Notes under the pieces: generated by a model
What the model saw: the letters and a program-made list of their open reading frames with translations, nothing else
Database searches by the model: none
Told to the model about the DNA's origin: nothing
Position numbers and translations under genes: made by a program
Assembly (NCBI GenBank): GCA_035455265.1
Contig: DATIFK010000220.1
Span: 1 to 17,701, forward strand
Length of the DNA: 17,701 nt
DNA from: MGOM01 sp035455265
GTDB taxonomy: Bacteria > Chloroflexota > Anaerolineae > Anaerolineales > E44-bin32
Direction of reading: 5' to 3'
Shown here: positions 7,601 to 13,700 of the stretch, piece after piece
Position numbering within the stretch: the first letter of the stretch is position 1
Layout: each line of letters begins with the position of its first letter

Positions 7601-9827
7601 GGAGGGCGCTCAGGCTGAGCGTGATAGGGTCAAGTGCCAGCCCTGCGTCCAGCGTGACTGTACCGGCCACGTGGGCGCCGAGGAACCCGACCGCGAGATC
7701 GGCCTGCAGGTTGTTGCTGCCTCCGACCTGCACCCGGGCGGACATGTTGTTGACCGTCACCTGAAAATTGGGCGAGGGGACGAGGGTGAGACCGAGGTCC
7801 AGGTCGGCCGCCACATTCGTAGTGACGGCAAGCTGCGCCGAGGCGTCGAAGGCAATCGCCTTGAGATCGCGGGTTTCCTTTCCGAAATCGACGCCGAAGG
7901 TGCTGCTCCGGCTGAGACTAAAGGGGAACTTGATGTTCAGGCTCGGCGTCGTCGAAGCGATGCCAATCCAGGTGTTCGCGTTCTGCACGAGCTTGCCCGC
8001 AGTGCCACTGAAGGCCCCGAGTTGCATCCCCGCCGTCTTCACGGTCTGGCTGAGACGCAGGCCGAGCTTGCTGAAGGCCGCGTCGGCTGCGCTACAGCTT
8101 ATGGTGAAATCCACCACGTTGGGATCCACGACCTTGAACAGCAGCCGGCCATCCGCGGTCTTGTCGGCCAGGATCTTGCCGGAGAGAGTCGTGTTGCTGG
8201 TGATCGCCGCATTGATCTGGCCGGTGACCTCGTCGATCGTAAGCGGATTGGCGTCACCCTTCGCGAAGGTCACCGACACGGCCTGGGGAGGCACGCCGTC
8301 CAGGCTGACGTTGAAGTGCGCGGCGTTGCCGTTGACGACGCTGGGGGCGAAGTCTCCGGCGATGGCACCGGCGTAGTGCTGCACGTTGTCGCCTATTGCC
8401 TTGAGCGTCGTCTCCAGGGCGTTCAGCGTGAGGGTCGGGCCGGCGATGGTGTTGTAGTACGCATGCAGCTTGGCCCGGATCTGATCGATGGCGTCGGCGA
8501 ACTCGACGGCGTTGCCCACGCCCACGGCCGTATTGTCCCCCGCGAACAGGAACGGCAACTGGCTGGCGAACTGGTTGTAAGCCGCCACCCTCCGCACCCA
8601 GTCGGACAGGGCCTCCATGTCGTTCAGCAGGGGTGTGAGATAGGTCTTGTCAACCGTGACGTTCGCGTCGTCGATCTTCTCGACCGACCCGGTTTTCAGC
8701 GTCACCGCGCTGCCGTCGGCCCCGGTGAGGATGGTGTCAGGGCCGCTCGTGCTGGTGGTGAGATTCTGGGTGTACCCCCCGCTGGACGCATTGAAGTTGA
8801 TCGTGTCGGTGCCGGCGCCGCCGTCCACGACGTACGTCGCAGTATTCTTCAGCGCTCTGACGACGACCGTGTCGCCGCCGCCGCCGGTGTTGACCGCGAC
8901 GCTTCCACTGAACCCGGAGTCGCCGAACGAATTGATGGTAAGGACGTCGGTACCGTCGTCGAGATTGATGGTGAGCGTTGTAGGATTATTGAAAGACGTT
9001 GTTTCGATCGCCCCGATCGTGCTGCGCACTTGGATCTGCCCAGCAGTGGGTGAATCTTCCACGACCCAGTTGTCGTCGCCCGCGGTCCCACTGAAGACCA
9101 CGTTGGTCGCCGTGCCGGTATTGACAGGCTCCAGGCCGGCATAGGTGATGACATCGCCGTCGCGATCAACAGTCCCGGAATCCGGGCCGCTCGGCGTGAA
9201 GACAATGGTGTCGTACGAGCCGTTGACCACCAGACTGTCGAAGCCGCCGGGGCCGCCGTCAATCTTCCCGCTGATGCTGCCGCTCTGGCCAAATACGAAA
9301 GTATCCTCGTTGTCCGGTCCACCGGCTAGGTTCTCGATGCCGGCGAACGTCACGCTGCCGGCCGTCCCCGTGTCCCGGCCATGGATGGTCCACGTGCGGT
9401 CCCCTCCGTGGATCTCCAGGGTGTCGCGATCGCCCGCGGCGGAGTCGGTGAAGGACACGGGCAGCGGGCCGCCGTAGTCGACGACGAGCCGGTCGTCCTG
9501 GGCCGACCCTGTGATGACCACCTCGCTGGTCTCGGCCAAGGGCTGGCTCGCCACCACCGACTCGGTGCCGTTGCCGCGCTCGACGACCTGGAGGACCGGG
9601 GCAGAGGGCTCCTCGGTCACACGGAGGAGCAGGTCGTGTGCCGCGCCAGCAGCCGCCGCGTAGCTCAGGGGGTGGGTGGCGAGGAGGAGCCGCGGCTCGA
9701 GTGATTCGAGGATGAGCTTGCGCCGCCGGGGAAGCAGCCGGGACCGGCGTGGTGGGAAGCCGTACAGCCGGGCGCGGCTGGCTTGCTTGGCTGCCTGCTT
9801 CGTGTAGAACAACTCCGCGATACTCAT
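1..9827 (-). CDS. Giant LEPR-XLL / RTX repeat extracellular protein (3' partial, at least 3275 residues)
   Basis: One frame stays open from the ATG at 9827-9825 to the window edge, so at least 3275 codons are present and the C-terminus is missing. The start is supported by GGAGG six bases upstream. Residues 1-40 are basic (RRSRLLPRRRK at 27-37) with no ordinary signal peptide; LEPRLLLA follows at 43-50, the signature of the LEPR-XLL N-terminal domain of large repetitive proteins. After it come degenerate RTX-like strands (about 100-400), a long beta-rich middle (about 450-2550) with repeated helical and strand modules, a canonical EF-hand loop at 2570-2581, and RTX nonapeptides from about 2718 to the edge. 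I noticed only about three cysteines. The likely role is a calcium-stabilised surface adhesin or matrix protein; this is inferred from the repeats, and no catalytic domain was recognised. The gene lies 162 bases after a small membrane-protein gene on the same strand. Confidence 0.93.
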   Translation of the reverse strand, partial: MSIAELFYTKQAAKQASRARLYGFPPRRSRLLPRRRKLILESLEPRLLLATHPLSYAAAAGAAHDLLLRVTEEPSAPVLQVVERGNGTESVVASQPLAETSEVVITGSAQDDRLVVDYGGPLPVSFTDSAAGDRDTLEIHGGDRTWTIHGRDTGTAGSVTFAGIENLAGGPDNEDTFVFGQSGSISGKIDGGPGGFDSLVVNGSYDTIVFTPSGPDSGTVDRDGDVITYAGLEPVNTGTATNVVFSGTAGDDNWVVEDSPTAGQIQVRSTIGAIETTSFNNPTTLTINLDDGTDVLTINSFGDSGFSGSVAVNTGGGGDTVVVRALKNTATYVVDGGAGTDTINFNASSGGYTQNLTTSTSGPDTILTGADGSAVTLKTGSVEKIDDANVTVDKTYLTPLLNDMEALSDWVRRVAAYNQFASQLPFLFAGDNTAVGVGNAVEFADAIDQIRAKLHAYYNTIAGPTLTLNALETTLKAIGDNVQHYAGAIAGDFAPSVVNGNAAHFNVSLDGVPPQAVSVTFAKGDANPLTIDEVTGQINAAITSNTTLSGKILADKTADGRLLFKVVDPNVVDFTISCSAADAAFSKLGLRLSQTVKTAGMQLGAFSGTAGKLVQNANTWIGIASTTPSLNIKFPFSLSRSSTFGVDFGKETRDLKAIAFDASAQLAVTTNVAADLDLGLTLVPSPNFQVTVNNMSARVQVGGSNNLQADLAVGFLGAHVAGTVTLDAGLALDPITLSLSALQSPTISGVTITMPQHSFSADLNVSVLAGLNDGGGAFNPVGLELTLASSDPFVPSSFNFNAFTQAGDFSDLFSFSNLSASNMVTLVKKLASSLDDVANSNLFSAYKIPFAGGSLSDALDLVKTVEKALLFDDGGDGKDDGTALVTDLNSALTKAGLGTKLLAQGDGTHVSLVAIDDSITAFSASGLPAVGLNGSATLSGHTLKLTGTPTLLTAAGTLAISLTRGGAPENYNVSVTTSATADNTEVGNDVPKLLNAGGSPTFRNAQEFASRLVTLLNLDRTLILPNFNHLTDDLTYRLQLAADLPTLQFPVNFNLPLGPFGGFQSTGKISLVPHAGIDLTFGVSLGAGGTLSDSTLLSDLLEPVQVSDKPAYTGADLGAFALYGRLSGDAPFKLAFGGSEYTVTVTKSSTDANVSVDDLVADLTAALTAAKKTGGGTESLTDRFEAARSGSRIIIRTKAGSSVTDFTLTADSTGLAVRELGFQSNVAAVPASGRYAVTGVKDVPIIIGRLTSDALFTIAVAGGPSATITVTAAATAENRTVLDLLNDVKSKVGASTVKDNIEVDTQGNALVFRSKDAKTFTITAGAGADKLGLVTAGSNKDDLVITLSDGSSYTVALKTGEDGTGTPCTTIDEVKVAIERDTASKVTVRINDQQTGLLLTDDTFVAFSGTQPNPNPAIFRVEAINASAAGSKLGLIAADTAGAADKPDGKITGPALAGIALADRLFIKEPGIADPPMVHADLTFGTGAGTITATATFGFVGVNLVGSGNFKAGIGASLKDPTTSGPGDDGKITVGELANALTSDPTALLAVPAITLGPAAVDKTLQFDLSATTGIPGFNPTGWVKFTVNDLGNPFGSPATPPDIDITYDTNLNSLLNFDDLSFSQILSVLSAIIGNLADFESSGVLSTKIPLIDKSVSDLLSNVDKFNSALQAMQANPAGSLQTLAQKLTEALGVPAGLSLDGVGNKILRFTLDFSDSIRKGLSLSIPEDLLNMPGFNLSGSAGLDFTGGLNMKLDFGIDLSTLVAGSAALPDTYVYTDTAFSGTLGITGTNLNFLAGLGPLSVAIENGTASLSGSFGVSVTGSGKVALADFLASLNPTLSGSVAANLPVTFSSVSVGSISISPGTSLDGFGLDDIDVDLQLPSLADIGLFDNLLLSAEGLDTFLSGLQDLMSGTVFGTSIPLIGDQLAQGGKFIEGLRNEFVAPFRQAIEAAKNAAQDFADPAHNVISGLLFDLLGPGGGSGLNILQKLQGHTGTAQQDYVRLITNLDHYLDKTNDPELGHIPTLHEAKIEWDFTLADTYDLGPNIGFDIGLPGLGLDMDGTLNVDLDWALHLGIGFDYDEGFYLVIGDPTNPGNTNWKDLEVGLDVSFSPGASLTGKLAFLQLTAQNNQSIYTANDAAFTGTGITGTGITADFAIDLTNGTSDNHLGFAEIGNLDITAQIKAAAAIELSLSLGLNPGVVGGGVASGMPKIKADFILDWRLDGNPGTAALDYVDFSGLGNAIENGLQLVEFGNLRLDVGSFVSDVLGPIVDKVKEVTEPFQPIIDVITTPIPVISDLAGTPITLLDIAAAFGHVDAGLIYAIADIIDLVNSIPDPGATDALEIPLLSPDNNIFKIYDKADSGYSSVSLWDSNFKLADKADDLIGKVVGGIGNLKDKVRNAPTGGNAANNAAKGALTSMFDGKGGNGERGFSFPLFDNPSQVFYLLLGKQSDLALVEYRMPVLDFAFEYSQSFPIFGPLCAVISGEIGLTIDLGFGYDTRGIREFIDSKATHPELLIDGFYLIDQDQSGNDVPELKFYGGISAAAEVNLVMVEAGVGGGIGVEVDFNLHDNDNDGRVRLDELIGNIYDEAVINGNPASAPLAIFDISGQVYAELFAFLKIDLFFWQFEEEWEITPKITLVDFGIDFDRVPKLATLSASNELRLNMGPYSMSRLNGDLSDLPETFTVQHTGGSAGDETVQVTSTIGGGTQTYEHVNKVVVEGGEGVDNITLTGILSPIDIKGGAGDDVITLDAATTGNAVIRGDAGDDSITGGAGNDVIYGGLGADTIHGVGGKDIMFGDGGKLGDTFAEATLASNDSPDQLYGGGGADILFGGGGNDQLWGDDDDADAGDGGDILIGDAGTVALTSGLGNWSVDWSKGVSGTMTSRNGGADTLRGGAGDDSLFGGSGDDQLFGDAGPDKLFGESGFDSLAGGVGNDIMFGDGWIATGSGWGNPSTGLQPTTGGEADTITGGDGDDRIYGGGGNDLIKGQAGADSMRGGSGADTIYGDDEAPAGTDGVDTIYGEGEADLIHGGGANDTIYAGVGADEVYGEGGDDHILGDDGPDKIYGGGGADTIDAGTGNNLIYGDDNGASTGPEGGDSITAGNGADEIHGQGGDDIITAGDGNNTIHGDAGNDTITGWDGNNTIYGDAGNDTITAGDGNELIHGGTENDHITIGTGDSTIYGEAGDDVITVAGGNNFVYGGDDTDTITTGPGGDFIHGDAGTDVIRSGAGSDTVYGDAGNDTIYAGLDVSGGGDAAANLVFGGTGADIIYGDLG
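363..470 (-). repeat. Tandem 54-bp DNA repeat (18-residue double RTX unit)
   Basis: Bases 363-416 and 417-470 are consecutive 54-base units that differ at about six positions. The neighbouring units at 309-362 and 471-524 keep the same period but are more diverged. Each unit encodes two nonapeptides, one of NNTI type and one of GDAGNDTI type, pointing to recent tandem duplication inside the RTX region. Confidence 0.75.
2085..2120 (-). other. EF-hand type calcium-binding loop
   Basis: Twelve codons encode DNDNDGRVRLDE, residues 2570-2581. Positions 1, 3 and 5 are Asp, position 6 Gly, position 8 Val and position 12 Glu, the full EF-hand consensus. It sits in a beta-rich part of the giant protein (before it EVDFNLH, after it LIGNIYDEA) shortly ahead of the RTX region, so it adds another predicted calcium site. 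Confidence 0.75.
3949..4190 (-). repeat. Helical module, copy C (diverged)
   Basis: Residues about 1880-1960 of the giant protein hold LPSLADIGLFDNLLLSAEG, GTSIPLIGDQLAQGGKF and a long helix ending IEAAKNA. The IPLI turn and flanking helices match copies A and B in order, with less identity. Confidence 0.4.
4728..5000 (-). repeat. Helical module, copy B
   Basis: Residues about 1610-1700 of the giant protein contain FDDLSFSQILSVLSAI, LADFESSGVLSTKIPLIDKS, VSDLLSNVDKF and LTEALGVPAG. This is the clearest copy of the module and is followed by the strands of a beta domain. I recall the same IPLI-x-KS-VSDLL signature from other giant planctomycete-type proteins, but I cannot search for it here. 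Confidence 0.55.
5521..6458 (-). repeat. Tandem strand-rich repeats of about 124 residues
   Basis: Residues about 1124-1435 of the giant protein contain tandem units. The first two align from GRLSGDAPFKLAF (6458) and GRLTSDALFTIAV (6086), exactly 124 codons apart. Each has paired strands (TVTVT, TITVT), a DLL or DLV helix with alanines, a strand such as IIIRTK or LVFRSK followed by FT(L/I)TA, and an ending ELGF or KLGL. A further, less regular unit ends GSKLGL at 5521. The pattern resembles flagellin/FliD IN motifs; here it probably builds an extended beta stalk. Confidence 0.55.
7194..7440 (-). repeat. Helical module, copy A
   Basis: Residues about 796-878 of the giant protein hold FSNLSASNMVTLVKKL, then SAYKIPFAGGSLSDAL, then a helix and an acidic glycine loop (DDGGDGKDDG). 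The layout is an FxxLS opening, an amphipathic helix, an IP(F/L) turn, a SxSDxL helix and an acidic or helical tail. It recurs at 4728-5000 and more weakly at 3949-4190. Confidence 0.5.
8059..8330 (-). repeat. Strand-rich IN-like repeat, isolated upstream copy
   Basis: Residues about 500-589 of the giant protein read as an N-terminal beta strand (HFNVSLDGV), a helix-like segment (DEVTGQINAAI), an LLFKV strand and an ending AFSKLGL. This is the same layout as the tandem repeats at 5521-6458 and resembles the IN motif of flagellar hook-associated proteins. The resemblance was judged by eye, so the family name is tentative. Confidence 0.45.
9678..9701 (-). other. LEPR-XLL N-terminal signature
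   Basis: This stretch encodes LEPRLLLA, residues 43-50 of the giant protein, preceded by ILES and by an arginine-rich stretch. The family is known as a short N-terminal signature of very large repetitive proteins, especially in Planctomycetes and some Proteobacteria. Its position about 45 residues from the start supports the chosen ATG. A role in sorting or export is plausible but is not shown by the sequence. Confidence 0.85.
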
Positions 9828-9833
9828 CGTCGT

Positions 9834-9838
9834 CCTCC
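9834..9838 (-). promoter_or_regulatory. Shine-Dalgarno of the giant gene
   Basis: The minus strand reads GGAGG-ACGACG-ATG. A full GGAGG sits six bases before the ATG at 9827, close to the ideal distance, which fixes the start of the giant gene. Confidence 0.8.
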
Positions 9839-9909
9839 AGCAGTGGTCGAAGCACTCCTGCAGACAATGGCGGCTGAGATAGCCGGACGCCGCCCCGGAC
9901 GGAATGCGA

Positions 9910-9927
9910 GCGGCGTATGCACGCCGC
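9910..9927 (-). promoter_or_regulatory. Perfect 7-bp inverted repeat in the leader of the giant gene
   Basis: The minus strand reads GCGGCGT-GCAT-ACGCCGC, a perfect seven-base stem with a four-base loop, about 83 bases before the giant gene's ATG and 62 bases after the small gene's stop. No run of T follows, so it is not a standard intrinsic terminator. It could be an operator, an mRNA hairpin or chance in GC-rich DNA. Confidence 0.4.
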
Positions 9928-9989
9928 GGTCAATTGGTGCGCCTGCCGCGCTACTCAACATAGAGGATTTCGGGAGGGCGAAGACCCGC

Positions 9990-10436
9990 TTACAACGAGA
10001 TCCGACTGGCGAGTGGTAACGCACGGGAAGGCGAACCAACCCGTGTCCGCTTCGCCGTTCCGGTTACGTTCCAGACCTCGCCTGATCCCCGATAAGAGAA
10101 ATGGCCGAGCGACGGAGCAGCATTCAGGACCAGCTCCCGGGGTTCGGCCATATCGAGCGGAATGGAAAGGAAGGGACTATCAGCGGACAGCGTGCTCCGC
10201 GCCCTGTGCTGCGCGATATCGAGGTCGGAGTCGAACGCCTCGGTCGCGATGAACGTCATGAGCCCTGCAGCCAGGCAGGCAGCAGCGATACCAAGACACT
10301 TGGTGATCAGGAACCTGTGCCCCTGAGCCTTCGCGACAGTGAATTGACAGGAAAAGTTCTCTGAAGGAGAGTTGAATAGCCGTCTAGGCGCGTAGCCCAG
10401 ATCTTCGTCGACACCCATCGGACTACGCTTCCGCAT
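9990..10436 (-). CDS. Small single-pass membrane protein, function unknown
   Basis: I do not recognise this protein. From the ATG at 10436 it has 148 residues: a charged N-terminus (MRKRSPMG), a hydrophobic segment at about 42-66 (FLITKCLGIAAACLAAGLMT) with basic residues before it, and a polar C-terminal part of about 80 residues without a known motif, predicted outside the membrane. GGAG lies about seven bases before this start. ATGs at 10517 (175 residues) and 10418 (142 residues) are alternatives; a weak promoter overlaps the longest start and argues against it. Codons in the readable middle prefer G or C in third position, as expected of a gene here, but the last 25 codons are less convincing. 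It sits between two giant surface-protein genes on the same strand and might anchor, export or regulate them, which is only a guess. It could also be a chance frame. Confidence 0.5.
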   Translation of the reverse strand: MRKRSPMGVDEDLGYAPRRLFNSPSENFSCQFTVAKAQGHRFLITKCLGIAAACLAAGLMTFIATEAFDSDLDIAQHRARSTLSADSPFLSIPLDMAEPRELVLNAAPSLGHFSYRGSGEVWNVTGTAKRTRVGSPSRALPLASRISL

Positions 10437-10742
10437 GGCCACGCTCCGAGAAGATGGGCCGGAGCCACCTGTATCAGAATTCGCCTCGTCGGCTGGGTGG
10501 ACAATGCGACCATACACCTAATCTTGACCTCGTCAACTGGAAAGGCCATTCTTGTCAGTAGAGTCCAACCATATTCAGGTTAATTCCGCTCGCCTATCGA
10601 GATCAGGCCGCTCAGGGTGATCGGGACCGGCCGGGGCGGCGCCCATCGCCCTGAGCGCCCGACTGCATCTTCGTGGCGTGTCTCCCATGAGTCGCGTGGC
10701 CATGATGTCCTGTTGACCGGAAAGGCGCCGCGGGCCTCCCGG
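10437..10742. other. Region between the upstream giant gene and the small gene, no gene seen
   Basis: About 300 bases follow the TGA of the upstream giant gene. Apart from the weak promoter candidate I see no supported gene. Several GC-rich imperfect inverted repeats occur just after the stop (around 10620-10660) but none has a T run, so I call no terminator. Frames open here on either strand have compositions typical of shadows. Confidence 0.5.
10509..10536 (-). promoter_or_regulatory. Weak sigma-70-like promoter candidate
   Basis: The minus strand has TTGACG (10536-10531), a 16-base spacer and TATGGT (10514-10509), matching five and four of six consensus bases. It would start transcription near 10502, about 65 bases before the small gene's ATG at 10436. 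Planctomycete promoters are poorly defined, so confidence is low. Confidence 0.25.
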
Positions 10743-13700
10743 TCAGCCGAGCTTTGCGTCGAGGGCGAGGTCGGCCTCCGGCAGGAGCATCCCGTCCTGC
10801 TTGCCTTCGTACGCGAAGTCGGTGGTCAGCCCCGCGAGTGGCGGTGTGTGCTCCGCGCCGTTCCACCCGTCCAGGCCGGAGGCGAACTCCGGGACCTGCG
10901 CCGTGAGCCGCCGCCCGTGCCAGGCTCCCAGCGGGTGCCGCGCCAGGAGGGCGCCCTGCGCCGAGCCGCTCCAATCGATCAGGCGCTTCGGCGCTGCCGC
11001 CCGGCGACCACTCCGGCCGTCTGGCGGCTGGGCGACCTGGGTGACTGGCGCCGCCTGGCTCCCGAGCGTCTCGGGCAGCGAGGCCTGGGGCAGCCGCCGG
11101 ACGCCCGCCTCCAGCGTCGCCTCCATCAGCCCGCCCGGCGTGCCTGTGAGGTCCGGGAAGCCCAGGACGTGCCCCAGCTCGTGCAGGACCACGGTCAGGA
11201 GGTCCATGTGGCCCGGGCCCCCACCGCTGTCGGTCGCGAGGAGCTCCCCGCCGACGGGGACGAACTCCGTACTGTCCTCGGGGGTCGGGTCCACGAACCA
11301 GCCGAAGCCGGCCGCATCCACATCGAGCTGGACAGTGGTCGCACTCGCCTGGCCCAGCAGGCCGCCGGGCAGGTCGGTCACCTGGACCGTGACGTGGTCC
11401 AGCCGATCCAGCACTGCGTCCGCGATAACCAGGGTCTCGGCCCACTGGGCCACCGCCTGCGTGACGAGGGCAGTGAGGTCGGCCGTGGTGACTGGGGCAC
11501 CCGGTCCGGAGCTGGTGGGGAGGGCCGCCGACCGGAGGGGGCTCCCACTGCCAATGACTTCCCAGCCCAGCACGTCCGTGCCGCTCAGGTCGCCCACGAC
11601 GATCTGATCGAGGCCCCCGCGGCCGGTGAGGGACAGGTACTCGATGCCGGCCAGGTCGAGGCTGCCGGGCACCGGGGTCGTCTGGACGAGGCTGACCCGC
11701 GTGCCGTTCGCGCTCACGGTGATCCAGTCGGCGGCCCCCGTCCCCGTCACCTCCAGGGTATCGGTCCCCAGGCCGCCCTCGAGGATGTCGCGGCCCTCGC
11801 CGGAGCGCACCGGGAAGCGGTCGTCCCCGTCCCCGCCGAGCAGGAGATCGTTGCCGCTCCCCCCGGCGAGGCTATCGGCCCCGTCGCCGCCCTGGAGGGT
11901 GTCGTGGCCTGCCCCGCCCTGGAGGGTGTCGTTGCCGTCCCCCCCGGCCAGGACGTCATTGCCGGGGCCCCCCTGGAGGACATCGTTGCCGCTGCCCCCC
12001 GCCAGGGTGTCGGGCCCCGCGCCGCCCAGGAGGGTGTCATGGCCGGGGCCGCCCAGGAGGCTGGTAGGTATGCCTGCCCCCCCGGCCAAGGCGTCCACCC
12101 GGTCGTCCCCGCCCCCCGCGTCGATGGTCACGGCGAGGACGGCCGTCCCGCCGAGGTCGCCCACGCGGATGCTATCCGGCCCCCCGCGGGCGGTGAGGGT
12201 GAGCTGCTCGATGCCGGTGAAGTCCAGGAGCCCGGGGACCGGCGCGGTCTGCCTCAGGCTCACGTGGGTGCCGGAGGCATTGACGGTGATCCGGCCGGCG
12301 CCCACCATCCCGGTCAGGAGCAAGCTGTCGATCCCCAGGCCGCCTTCCAGCACGTCGCGGCCGTCCCCGCTCCGGATCCCGAACGTGTCGTCCCCGGCCC
12401 CGCCAGCCAGGAGATCATTGCCGCTGCCCCCCTCCAGGGTGTCGGCCCCCGCGCCGCCCCGGAGGGTGTCGTGGCCTGCCCCGCCGAGGAGGGTCAGGCA
12501 CGCGGCCGGCCCGACCGCCGAGGCATCCACCAGGTCGTTCCCGCTCCCGGCGTCGACCAGGGTCGGGAGGCTCAGCCCGGCGAGCGTGATGGTGTCGTCC
12601 CCGCCGAGGCCGCGCACCTCCACCAGTTCCAGGCTGCTGACCTGCGCCGTCGAGATGACGCCGTTGACCGTGATGGTGAGGACCCCGTCGGCTTCCTCGA
12701 GCGTGATCGTATCGGCGTCCTCGGTCCCCCTGACGACTTCCGTGGCCAGGGGCTTGGTCACCATGATGGACACCATGGCAGGGGCGGAAGTCAGGGCGTT
12801 GCTCGGCGTGCCGTCGGGATCGCCCCGGTCGGTGACGCTGAACTGGAAGCTGTCGCTGCCGCTGTACTGGGCAGTCGGCGTGTACGTCCACACGCCGCCC
12901 GCCCCCTGGCTCAGGCTGCCGTGGGCGGGTCCCGTGATGAGGCCATACGTCAGGTTGGCCGCCGCCGTTTCCAGGTCGGAGCCGGTCAGGGTAATGACTA
13001 CCGGGGTGTCCTCGGTCGCGTTCACCGTCTGAGAGTTCGCCGTGGGGGCATCGTTCACCGCGCTCGCCACCAGGTTGATGAAGCCGTGGTCCCAGGCGCC
13101 GTGGCTGTCGGTCACGCGGAAGACGAAGCTGTCGGCGCCGTGGTAGTCGGCGGCCGGCGTGTAGGTGAGCTGGTGCGTCTCCGGATCGATGGGGGACAGG
13201 GCGCCGTGACTCGGGCTGCTCACCAGGCTGTAGATCAACGGGTCGTTTTCTTCGTCAGTGCCGGCCAGGGTGATCACCAGACTGCTGTCTTCGGCCAGGG
13301 TAAGCAGGCGGTCAGTCGCCAGCGGAGCGTCGTTGGCGGCGATGTCCACGTGATGCGTGCCCGCGCCATGGGTGCCATCCTCGTCCGTCGGGGTGACCGC
13401 GATGTCGTAGCTCCCGTCCACGGCGGCATAGGTGTGGGTCAGGCTCCCCGGGTTGCCAGCCACGGTCTCACTGTGGCCGTCCCCCCAATCCACGAGGAGG
13501 TGACTGACGGTGTCCTGGCCCGGGTCGGTGACCGTATAGATCAGGGTGTAGGGCACACCGCCCTCGCCATCGGCAGCTCCGGTCAGGCTAAGCACCGGCG
13601 CCATGTTGGCGATGTGAATGGTAAAGCTTTCTTCATCGAAGAGGGCGGGGCTCCCATCGTCGGTGGCACGTACCGTAACCGTGACCTCGAGGTAACCATC

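Noticed and set aside
7557..9053. Open frame of 498 codons on the plus strand
   Set aside because: Antisense shadow of the N-terminal part of the giant gene; no motif or ribosome binding site supports it.
10101..10364. Plus-strand frame of 87 codons opposite the small membrane protein
   Set aside because: No ribosome binding site, no recognisable motif, and the opposite frame has a clear membrane segment and better codon choice.
10620..10742. Intrinsic terminator after the upstream giant gene
   Set aside because: GC-rich imperfect inverted repeats are present, but I found no strong stem followed by a T run on the minus strand.
10612..11445. Minus-strand frame of 277 codons overlapping the peptidase-like domain
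   Set aside because: Another frame of the same DNA, with an Arg/Gly/Pro-rich product. The overlapping frame carries the HELGH motif and the end of the giant protein.
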